Shown here piece after piece: positions 1-14,767 of a stretch of DNA of 64,000 nucleotides (position 1 is the stretch's first letter; every line of letters begins with the position of its first letter). The DNA is taken from assembly GCF_004364325.1 (NCBI RefSeq), contig NZ_SOCP01000007.1, positions 124,001 through 188,000 of the forward strand. The letters are read 5' to 3'. The notes under the pieces were generated by a model. That model saw only the letters and a program-made list of their open reading frames with translations. It was not told the DNA's origin and did not search any database. Made by a program: the position numbers and the translations under genes. The DNA comes from Actinophytocola oryzae. GTDB taxonomy: Bacteria > Actinomycetota > Actinomycetes > Mycobacteriales > Pseudonocardiaceae.

Positions 1-1
1 G

Positions 2-520
2 CAGCACCTCGAGGAGGCCGCCGGGGGAGTCCGCGACCGGGGCGAGTGGCGCCTGGTCGTGCCCGTGCACGTCACCGACTCCCTGACACAGGGCAGGAAC
101 GAGCTGCTCGACGGTTGGGCCCATCAGCGGGTCGACCTCTACCGGAACACCCTCGGCGTGCCCATCCCCACCTCGGACACCGCGCAGGAGAAGGCGTTCG
201 ACTACACGGTCGAGCAGGGCGGGATCATCACGGGGTCGCCGGAGGACTGCGTCAGTGCGATCACCGCGCTCGCCGAGCGGGTGGACGGGTTCGGCGGACT
301 GCTGCTGTCCTACCAGGACTGGGCACCCGCGCCGGAACGACTGCGCAGCCTGGAGTTGTTCGCCAGGCAGGTGATGCCGCGGCTCAGGGGACAGCTCGCC
401 GGGGTGGCGGAGTCACAGCGCTGGGTGGGCGAGCGGCGGGAGGGGTTCGTCAAGTCGAACGCGGGCGGGCGGACCGCGCAGATGACGGCGGCGGCGACCG
501 GCGCGGGCTCCGATGGCTGA
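2..520 (+). CDS. LLM-class flavin-dependent monooxygenase, C-terminal part
   Basis: The reading frame is open from base 2, so the gene starts before the window and only about 172 C-terminal residues are present. The tail shows the pattern of luciferase-like/limonene-monooxygenase-like proteins: a GSPEDCVSAI segment, then GFGGLLLSYQDWA, then a helix ending in LELFARQVMPRLRG. The family uses reduced FMN and O2 to oxygenate organic substrates. The substrate here cannot be read. The stop overlaps the start of the MFS gene by 8 nt, so the two are probably translated together, and the run continues into the NRPS genes. A GTG at 59 is an internal codon, not a real start. The family is fairly sure; a role in tailoring the peptide or polyketide is inferred from position only. 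Confidence 0.8.
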   Translation, partial: QHLEEAAGGVRDRGEWRLVVPVHVTDSLTQGRNELLDGWAHQRVDLYRNTLGVPIPTSDTAQEKAFDYTVEQGGIITGSPEDCVSAITALAERVDGFGGLLLSYQDWAPAPERLRSLELFARQVMPRLRGQLAGVAESQRWVGERREGFVKSNAGGRTAQMTAAATGAGSDG

Positions 521-1790
521 GATGCCGACCGGCTGGCGCCGGTACGTCGGGGTCGGCATCGGGCGGAGCACGTGGCTGCTCACCGCCTGCCAGACGTTCT
601 ACTTCATGGGCATCACCGTCGACCTCACGCTCACCGGCATCGTCGGTCTCTCGCTGGCCCCCACCCCGGCGCTGGCCACCCTGCCCCTGGCGGCGATCAC
701 CATCGCGGGCTCGCTCTGCGCGTTCTTCGCCGGGTTCCTCACCCAGCGGATCGGCTACGTGCCCGTGATGGTGCTCGGGGCACTGGTGGCGATCACCGGC
801 TCCGGGCTGTCCGTGATGGCCGTCGTGACGGGCTCGTTCCCGCTGCTGTGCTGCGGCACCGCGATGGTCGGCGTCTACCGCGCAACCGGTGGCTACATCC
901 GTTACATGGCAGCGGACCAGGCGCCCCCGGGGCAACGGGAGCGAGCGCTGAGCTTCATCCTCTACGGCGGGCTGGCCGCCGCGTTCGTCGGGCCGTTCGT
1001 GGCGACCACGACCTCGAACCTCTTCGGTGCGCAGTACGCCGGGGCGTACCTGATGGTCGGTCTCTACGCCATGCTGAACATCCCGCTGCTGCTGGCGGTC
1101 CGCGCGAACGGGGTCAAGGCGACCAACCAGCCGGAGAAGCTGACGCCGGTCCCGCTGTCCGACGTGCGCGGGACACGACGGTTCATCACCGGACTGGTCG
1201 CCCTGCTGTGCGCGGGGTCGATGATGACCATGATCATGGCCGTCGGTCCGATCGGCAACCAGCACGCCGGTCACTCCGCGAGCGCCGGTGCCGTGATCAT
1301 CCAGTGGCACCTCGTCGGCATGTTCGCCCCCTCCATCGTCAGCGGCGTCATCCTGGCCAGGATCGGGCCGGTCCGCACGGCGCAGATCGGTGCCGTGCTG
1401 TTCCTGGCCGCGGCCCTCTGCGGCGTGTCCGGGACCTGGTTCGTCAACTTCCTGCTGGCGCTGACGTTCAACGGGATCGCGTGGAACTTCCTCTACCTGG
1501 CGGGCACGACGTTGCTCGTGCGGTGCTATCCGCGTGGCCGGGGCGGGCGGGTACAGGCCATGGCCGAGGGAGTGGGCTCGGTGACCGGGGTGACGTCGTC
1601 GCTGTCGGCCAGCACGGTCTTCTACCTCCTCGGCTGGCAGGGCACGAACGTCCCGGTGCTGACGATCTCCGTGGTGCTGCTGGTCGTCATGACACTCGCC
1701 GCCCGCCGTCCGGCGGACGAGTTCGCCGCGGTCGCCGAGGAGGAACCGGCGCCGCGACCGGCGCAGCAGACCGTGGAAGCCGATCACTGA
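513..1790 (+). CDS. MFS transporter, probable product exporter
   Basis: A 425-residue integral membrane protein with about 12 hydrophobic segments. A motif-A-like loop (GFLTQRIGYVP) lies between the second and third helices, and a second similar turn (ARIGPVRTAQIG) opens the C-terminal half, as in drug/H+ antiporters. Length and layout are normal for the major facilitator superfamily. The ATG at 513 overlaps the preceding monooxygenase stop by 8 nt; a second ATG three codons in is possible. The tail after the last helix is short, charged and cytoplasmic. Placed between a tailoring oxygenase and the NRPS genes, it most likely exports the finished compound or gives self-resistance. The substrate is inferred from context and not visible in the sequence. 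Confidence 0.82.
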   Translation: MAEMPTGWRRYVGVGIGRSTWLLTACQTFYFMGITVDLTLTGIVGLSLAPTPALATLPLAAITIAGSLCAFFAGFLTQRIGYVPVMVLGALVAITGSGLSVMAVVTGSFPLLCCGTAMVGVYRATGGYIRYMAADQAPPGQRERALSFILYGGLAAAFVGPFVATTTSNLFGAQYAGAYLMVGLYAMLNIPLLLAVRANGVKATNQPEKLTPVPLSDVRGTRRFITGLVALLCAGSMMTMIMAVGPIGNQHAGHSASAGAVIIQWHLVGMFAPSIVSGVILARIGPVRTAQIGAVLFLAAALCGVSGTWFVNFLLALTFNGIAWNFLYLAGTTLLVRCYPRGRGGRVQAMAEGVGSVTGVTSSLSASTVFYLLGWQGTNVPVLTISVVLLVVMTLAARRPADEFAAVAEEEPAPRPAQQTVEADH

Positions 1791-1805
1791 GGGCATGGGG
1801 GAGTC

Positions 1806-9499
<7,694 letters not shown>

Positions 9500-9503
<4 letters not shown>

Positions 9504-12500
9504 CGTTCGTCAGGCTGTTCGAGGCGCAGGTGGCACGCACCCCGGACCTGGTCGCCGTGGAGTGCCGGGGCGAGTCGCTCACCTACCGGCAGCTGAATCG
9601 GCGGGCCAACGGGCTCGCCCACCACCTGGTCGAGGTCGGTGTGCGTGCCGAGACGGTGGTCGGGCTGGTGCTGCCGCGTTCCGCCGAGCTGGTCGTCGCG
9701 GCGCTGGCGGTGATGAAGGCGGGTGGGACGTACCTGCCGATCGACCGGGAGCACCCCCGGGACCGAATCTCCCACATCCTCGGCGACGCGGCCCCCTCGG
9801 TCGTGGTCACCACCAGCGACTCGCGGCTTCGCCTCGAGGCCGTCGAACGGGTGCACCTCGACGAGCTGACCGGGCTGAGCGGCGACGACCTGCCCGTCGA
9901 GCCGGCCCCCGACGCCGCCGCGTACGTGATGTACACGTCGGGCTCGACCGGCAGGCCCAAGGGCGTCGCCGTACCGCACCGCGCGCTGGAGAACTTCCTG
10001 CTCGGCATGCGGGACGAGCTGGGCATCGGGGTCGGCGACCGGCTGCTGGCCGTCACGACCGTGGCGTTCGACATCTCCGGGCTGGAGCTGTACCTCCCGC
10101 TGATCACCGGGGCGGCGGTCGTGGTGGCGGGGGAGGAGCAGCCGCGGGATCCCGACGAGCTGGCCCGGCTGGTCGTGGACCGCGGCGTCACCGTGCTCCA
10201 GGCGACGCCCGCGCTGTGGCAGATGGTCCTCGACGGCGAGCGGGACGCGGCGTTCCGGGACGTGCTGGTCCTGGTGGGTGGCGAGGCACTGCCGTCCACG
10301 CTCGCGGACGTGCTGAAGGTGACGTCGGCCCGCGTGGTCAACCTGTACGGGCCGACCGAGACCACGATCTGGTCCACGAGGGAGTGGCTGGGGGAGGCCA
10401 CCGATCCGTCGGCCATCGGCCACGCGATCCGCAACACCCGCCTGCACGTGCTCGACGGGCGCCTGTCCACCGTGCGGGACGGGACCGAGGGCGAGCTCTA
10501 CATCGCCGGGGACGGCGTGGCCAGGGGGTACGTCGGACAGCCCGCGCTCACCGCGGGCCGGTTCGTGGCCGACCCTTTCGGGCCGCCCGGTTCACGCATG
10601 TACCGAACCGGTGACCTCGTGCGCCGTGCACCCGACGGGGCGCTGCACTTCCTCGGTCGCACGGACCACCAGGTCAAGATCCGCGGGTTCCGCATCGAGC
10701 TGGGCGAGGTCGAGTCGGTGCTCGCGGCGGTGCCGTCGGTCGCGCGGGCGGTGGTGGTCGCCAGGCGGCTCACGGACAGCGACGCCAGGCTCGTCGCCTA
10801 CGTGACCGCGAACCCCGGCGAGGAACTGCCCACCGCCCGGCAGCTGACCCGGTACTGCCAGCGGCGGCTGCCTGCCTACATGGTCCCGTCGGCGTTCGTG
10901 GCGGTCGCGAGCTTCCCGTTGACCGCCAACGGCAAGCTCGACCGCGCCGCCCTCCCGGAACCGACCTGGGGAGCCGAGGCGACCGGAAGACTGCCACGAA
11001 CCGCGGGGGAGACAGCCCTGTGCCGCCTGTTCGCGGAGCTGCTCCACGTGGACTTCGTGAGCGTCGCCGACGACTTCTTCGACAGGGGCGGGCATTCCCT
11101 GCTCGGGGCGCAGCTGCTCGGCAGGCTCCGCGCCGAGTTCGGCCTGACGCTGTCGATGGCCGACCTGTTCCGCGACCCGACGGTCGCGGCCCTCGCCGCA
11201 CGGCTGCCGGTGGTCGGCGACGACACGCTCGACCCCGCGAGGATCGAGGCGACGCTGAAGGAACACGAGCTGGTGGCCGACGCCGTCGTCACGGCCGGTG
11301 TCGAGGCGCACGTCGTCCCGGTGCCCGGCTACGCGGCCCGGCTCGACACAGCTCGTCACCGGCTCGACGAATGGCGCGAGATCCACGAGACCCACTACGC
11401 GGGCGCGGCGTCGGCGGACCTGGACGAGGACTTCTCCATCTGGCGGAGCAGCTACGACGGCAGCCCTATCCCCGTCGAGGAGATGCGGGAGTGGCGGGAC
11501 GCGACGGTGGGCCGGATCCGCGCCATGCGACCGCGCCGGGTGCTCGAGATCGGCGTCGGCAACGGCCTGCTGCTGTCGCGGCTGGCCGACGAGACCGAGG
11601 TCTACTGGGGCACGGACCTGTCCGCGGAGGTCATCCGCCGGCTGGCCGCCGACGTGGCCCGCCACCCCGGCAGAGGGGACAGGGTCACGCTGCTCGACCG
11701 CTCCGCCGACGACTTCACCGGCATCCCGGCGGGCTTCTTCGACCTCGTCGTGCTCAACTCGGTCGTGCAGTACTTCCCGTCAGCGCGGTACTGCCTGGAG
11801 GTGTTCGGCAAGGCTGCCGGCGCGCTGACGAGAACAGGCGCGCTCTTCGTCGGCGACGTCCGCAACCTGGGGCTCCTGGAGTGCTTCCACGCCGGGGTGG
11901 CAGCCGCCCGGTCCATCCCGGTCGAACAGAGCCTCGCGCTCGAACGGGAGCTGCTCGTCGATCCCGCCTTCTTCGCCGCCTACACGCGGTCGGACGACGC
12001 CTTCCACTCGGCGACGATCCGACTCAAGCCGGGTGCCGCGCGCAACGAGCTGACCCGCTACCGCTACGACGTCGTGTTGACGAAGGAACCGCGTCCCGAC
12101 ACGCCCGACGTTCCGGTGGCCGAATGGGGCACGGACTTCGCCGACGCGACAGATCTGCTGCGGTGGGCGAGGAACCGCGCCGCGTGCCGCTTCCTGGCCT
12201 CCGGGATTCCCAACACCCGCCTCGCACCGGACCTGGCCGCCCGCTACCCGGACAGGCCCGCCGTGGCCGGACTCGACCCGCAACAGCTGGTGGACGCCGG
12301 GACCGCGGCCGGTTACCGCGTCCGCGTCCGGTGGTCCCGTGACGCGGAGAAGTTCGACGCCTACTGGGCAACCGGCCCGGCCACCGTGCCCGGCGACGCG
12401 CCTGCTCCAGGGGCTGCCGAGGACGACCTGTCCGGGTACTTCAACGATCCCGTGGCCGACGGGCACGCCGGCGCCCTCGGCGAGGTGCTGCGGCGACACC

Positions 12501-12565
12501 TCGCCGCGGCAGGCGTCGGGCTACCGCACAGCCTGACCGTCGCGGGCTCGACCGCCGACCAGTGA
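9500..12565 (+). CDS. NRPS-2: A(Gly)-T-methyltransferase, no C domain
   Basis: The ATG at 9500 overlaps the NRPS-1 stop (ATGA), giving 1021 residues. The A domain starts at once: [11 protein letters not shown] near 145, [11 protein letters not shown] near 281, NGKLDR near 475. The hand-read specificity code, DILQLGLIWK, is a glycine code. T follows with Ser533 in GGHS. After T comes a class I SAM methyltransferase ([14 protein letters not shown] lead-in, VLEIGVGNG near 681) of the type normally buried inside A domains as an N-methyltransferase. Short A-domain-like stubs flank it: [16 protein letters not shown] before, and LSGYFNDP...[13 protein letters not shown] after. There is no C domain, so sarcosyl- or dimethylglycyl-T must be passed on in trans, most simply to NRPS-1. 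Glycine is well supported; the number of methyl groups is not known. Confidence 0.9.
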
Positions 12566-12679
12566 CAGGGGGCCGGGTCACGACAGCGGACCGGCAGGAA
12601 CAGGACGACTCGGAAGGGTGCCCCGACCAGGAATACAGACTGTGCACTGATCATCCGTTCGTCGTACGGGAGCGCTTCC
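12566..12679. other. Intergenic stretch after NRPS-2, nothing firm
   Basis: This gap lies between the NRPS-2 stop and the relic SARP start. I see no ORF with coding bias, no tRNA-like fold and no strong terminator. A 5-bp GTGAC/GTCAC pair spans the NRPS-2 stop but is too weak to call. A GGGAG at 12668-12672 would be the ribosome binding site of the downstream relic. Confidence 0.5.
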
Positions 12680-12987
12680 GTGCACCTTGAGTTCGCCGTA
12701 CTCGGAGCGCTGGCGACCCGGAGATGTCGGTACGGCACTCGATCTCACTGTCCTATGCGAACCTGCCGGAGGCGGCGCGCACCTTGTTCAGACTGCTCGG
12801 ATGGCTGTCGTCGCGGCGGTTCTCCACGCGGACGGTCGCGACGCTCGCCGGCACGACACCCGCCGCGACGGGCGGCCTGCTGGAGAAACTGGCCGGCGCC
12901 GGCCTACTCCAACGCAGACCGGGCGGGCTCTACGAGCTGCACTCCCTGTTCCAGGAGTTCGCGGTGGAGGCGGACGACGAGGACTGA
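12680..12987 (+). pseudogene. Collapsed AfsR/SARP-type regulator relic
   Basis: The GTG at 12680, preceded by GGGAG at 12668-12672, opens with HLEFAVLGALATR. This is the usual first strand and turn of the SARP winged-helix DNA-binding domain. That frame then becomes meaningless. In another frame, from about 12700 to 12987, comes SVRHSISLSYANLPEAARTL and then a winged-helix-like segment ending in ELHSLFQEFA. This is the pattern found just after the NB-ARC ATPase core in AfsR-type proteins. Intact family members have several hundred residues between these parts. The locus therefore looks like a large internal deletion with a frame change, plus loss of the C-terminal TPR part. An 87-codon ORF from ATG 12724 remains open and could make a small orphan winged-helix protein. 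I think a dead relic is more likely. Confidence 0.62.
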
Positions 12988-13006
12988 GCCGTGCCACGGG
13001 GAAGTC

Positions 13007-13035
13007 GTTCGACCGCTGCTGTGTCACGGTTGAAC
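13007..13035. promoter_or_regulatory. StrR-type operator at the mbtH 3' end
   Basis: The sequence reads GTTCGACCG, 11 bases, CGGTTGAAC: a 9-bp inverted repeat with the spacing of the published StrR-family site GTTCRACTG-N11-CAGTYGAAC. It differs by one base in each half, the same symmetric change as the site at 14550. It covers the last codons and stop of mbtH and lies between two convergent transcription units, so no start codon in the expected direction is nearby. Function here is unclear. Confidence 0.6.
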
Positions 13036-13221
13036 ACTCCTCGGACGCAGGTCGGTCCAGTGCTCGTCGACGTAGTCGATGCACGCCTGACGGGTGTCGT
13101 CGCCGTGCACGACGGTCCACCCCGCCGGAACCTCGGCGAACGTCGGCCACAGCGAATGCTGGTTCTCGTGGTTCACCAGCACGAAGTAGCGCTCGTCGTC
13201 GTCTTCGAAGGGGTTTGTCAC
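13024..13221 (-). CDS. mbtH: MbtH-like NRPS accessory protein
   Basis: This 65-residue protein starts at GTG 13221, with AGGAG about 6 nt upstream; the open frame extends further up but has no ribosome site or coding bias there. It carries the full MbtH signature: NPFEDDD at the start, [14 protein letters not shown], and a terminal HWTDLRPRS. MbtH proteins bind adenylation domains and are needed for solubility or activity of many of them. The likely clients are the Ser and Gly A domains of the adjacent NRPS genes and possibly the A-ACP starter enzyme. It lies 96 nt downstream of the StrR-like gene on the same strand, so the two probably form one transcript. The last three codons and the stop overlap a StrR-type operator. 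Confidence 0.95.
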   Translation of the reverse strand: MTNPFEDDDERYFVLVNHENQHSLWPTFAEVPAGWTVVHGDDTRQACIDYVDEHWTDLRPRSVQP

Positions 13222-13317
13222 AACTTGCTCCTGACTTCTGCGGGGGAGGTCACGCACGCCGAAGGTTGCCACGGGTGAACCTACCGGCATTCCCGGCGGT
13301 TCCGGTCGTGGCGGCGG

Positions 13318-14322
13318 TCAGGCGGTGTGGTGCTCACGCTGCTCCAGCTGCTCGGCGAAGTCGCGCCACACCTGTGCCTGCACGCGGGCGAGCACCGCGA
13401 TCAGGCTCGTGCAGTGCAAGGGGGCGTTGCGGATCACGCCGGCATCCTGAGGCGTGGCCAGGTGGGTGTCGAGCCAGCGGAGCAGATCCCGCCCGGCGTC
13501 GGAGAAACGCAGCGACGGGTCCTTCTTCAGGTTCTGCAGGATCGAACCGGTGTCACTGTCGACGACCACCGGCGTCGAGCCTCCCCGGCGCGGCGTCTGG
13601 TCTTCCGGCGCCCGGTCTTCCTGTGCCTTCCTGCCGCGGGCGGGCACGGGATCCTCACCCCGCCGCAACCGGGCGCGGACATCGTGCGCGGTGGCCATGG
13701 ACACGCCCGCCGCGCCGGCGATCTCCCGTATCGACGCGTCAGGACGTGCCCGGATCACCTGTGCCGCCCGCGTGCGCCCCTCGGCGATGTCCAGTGGCCG
13801 CACCTTGCCGTCCCGGCCGATCCGGCCGGCGGGGTCCGACGTCCGGTCGGGGGCGACACGGCCGCGGATGGCGGCGACGGTCTTCGCGGACAGCCCGGTG
13901 CACGCGGCGATCGACCGATCGGACCACTGTGGACACACGGCCGTGATCCGCTCGGCCGCCGCCTTGCGGTCCCGCAGGGACAGCGGCAGTCCGTTGCGGA
14001 CGTTGCACTCGACGGCGAGCGCGAAGGTGAGCTCCTCGCTCTCGTCGCTGAACTGCACCTCGATCGTGTCGTCGCCACGCAGCTCCGCGGCACGCAGCCG
14101 GTGCATCCCGTCGATCACCCGCATGGTCGACCGGTGCACGACGATGGGCGGCAGGGGCTCCTCGACCTCGGCCAGTGCGCGAACGTGGTCGAGGTCCTCA
14201 CCGCCGAGCCGGGGCGAGTCGGCGGCGTGCAGGCCGGCGATCCGCACCCGCACCGAGGTGGTCCGGTCGATCGAGGCCAGCAGGTTCGCCTGTTCTCGCG
14301 GCAGGGCAGGGCGAGTGGTCAT
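13318..14322 (-). CDS. StrR-family pathway-specific transcriptional activator
   Basis: A 334-residue protein from ATG 14322. Residues about 24-110 form the ParB/Srx-like N-terminal region typical of StrR, NovG and Bbr, with ADSPRLGGED and VHRSTMRVIDGMHRLRAA. A helix-turn-helix lies at about 134-155 (WSDRSIAACTGLSAKTVAAI), and a second HTH-like stretch (ASIREIAGAAGVSMATAHDV) near 193-212. The C-terminal half is less conserved. StrR proteins activate antibiotic operons by binding GTTCRACTG-N11-CAGTYGAAC, and two such sites flank this gene. The frame is open up to 14580, but codon bias upstream of 14322 favours a different frame, so I place the start at 14322. There it has no Shine-Dalgarno of its own and overlaps the stop of a short upstream ORF. 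It probably switches on the PKS operon. Confidence 0.88.
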   Translation of the reverse strand: MTTRPALPREQANLLASIDRTTSVRVRIAGLHAADSPRLGGEDLDHVRALAEVEEPLPPIVVHRSTMRVIDGMHRLRAAELRGDDTIEVQFSDESEELTFALAVECNVRNGLPLSLRDRKAAAERITAVCPQWSDRSIAACTGLSAKTVAAIRGRVAPDRTSDPAGRIGRDGKVRPLDIAEGRTRAAQVIRARPDASIREIAGAAGVSMATAHDVRARLRRGEDPVPARGRKAQEDRAPEDQTPRRGGSTPVVVDSDTGSILQNLKKDPSLRFSDAGRDLLRWLDTHLATPQDAGVIRNAPLHCTSLIAVLARVQAQVWRDFAEQLEQREHHTA

Positions 14323-14390
14323 CTCGGACCCGCGGCGGGCTGCGGTGCGGGTCTGCGCGTGTCCATCCGGGACCAGTCCTCGATGAGCAT
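14319..14390 (-). CDS. Possible 23-aa leader ORF coupled to strR-like gene
   Basis: The short ORF starts MLIEDWSRMDTR. It begins at ATG 14390 with GGAGG 8 nt upstream, and its TGA overlaps the ATG of the StrR-like gene as ATGA. Its third codon positions are almost all G/C, whereas the regulator's own frame over the same bases has several A/T third positions. This points to translation in the leader frame. The regulator start lacks its own ribosome site, so re-initiation after the leader would set its level. The alternative is that these codons are the true N-terminus of the regulator, separated from it by a frameshift. Confidence 0.45.
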   Translation of the reverse strand: MLIEDWSRMDTRRPAPQPAAGPR

Positions 14391-14512
14391 CTCGTTGCCC
14401 TCCAGCTGCGCGGGTGACCTCGTTCATCCCGCGGTCAGTCTTGCCGACAGCGGATAACAGGCAGATGACTCGGCGATTACACCGCACCTGCCCCGAGTTC
14501 ACACGGATCCGA

Positions 14513-14529
14513 TCGTCCTTTAAGGACGA
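14513..14529. promoter_or_regulatory. 17-bp perfect palindrome, unassigned operator
   Basis: TCGTCCTTTAAGGACGA is an 8-bp inverted repeat around one base. It lies 20 bp left of the StrR-type site, on the side of the leftward regulator gene. The missing loop makes it a poor terminator and a better candidate protein-binding site. No family is recognised. Confidence 0.4.
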
Positions 14530-14549
14530 AGGGGATGTCGCGGGCCGGT

Positions 14550-14578
14550 GTTCAACCGGATCCGGAAACCGGTTGAAC
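14550..14578. promoter_or_regulatory. StrR-type operator upstream of the PKS operon
   Basis: GTTCAACCG, 11 bases, CGGTTGAAC matches the StrR consensus GTTCRACTG-N11-CAGTYGAAC in 8 of 9 positions in each half and in spacing. The repeat extends outward by T/A, giving TGTTCAACCGG/CCGGTTGAACA. It sits about 100 bp upstream of a good promoter that faces the FAD monooxygenase and PKS genes, the arrangement expected for activation by the adjacent StrR-like protein. Confidence 0.78.
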
Positions 14579-14675
14579 ATCCAGCGGAAATACAGGAATC
14601 GGCCGCGACCTGGCCAGAATGCCCGACGCGGCCCCGAGAACCGGCCCGCGGCGCGTCACCCTCCGCGCAGGAGCG

Positions 14676-14704
14676 TTGACGCACGGAACGCGCGCCGTTA
14701 ACTT
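14676..14704 (+). promoter_or_regulatory. Sigma-70/HrdB-like promoter of the PKS operon
   Basis: TTGACG (14676-14681) and TAACTT (14699-14704) are separated by exactly 17 bp, close to the actinomycete HrdB consensus TTGACN-N17-TANNNT. Transcription would start near 14711 and leave a leader of about 57 nt before the GTG at 14768, which has AGGTGG just upstream. Confidence 0.6.
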
Positions 14705-14767
14705 TCACGCGGAACTCGGTACGTTTGCCGAGCGCGTGCTGGTCCGCCCAACATTCGCAGGTGGTTC

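Larger units (their letters stand above)
14391..14767. other. Divergent control region between strR-like gene and PKS operon
   Basis: About 377 bp with no gene, noticeably richer in A/T than its surroundings. From left to right it holds a 17-bp palindrome, the StrR-type operator and a sigma-70-like promoter reading right. I could not pick a convincing promoter for the leftward regulator transcript. Confidence 0.7.

Noticed and set aside
12555-12590. Possible terminator hairpin at the NRPS-2 stop
   Set aside because: Only a 5-bp GTGAC/GTCAC stem with a 10-nt loop and no T run; too weak to support.
12991-13278. Rightward 95-codon ORF over the mbtH region
   Set aside because: Runs antisense to mbtH, has no recognisable motif, and mbtH carries its complete signature on the other strand.
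14431-14580. Upstream extension of the StrR-like protein to an ATG at 14580
   Set aside because: The start codon would lie in the StrR operator and codon bias is poor; it is noncoding control DNA.
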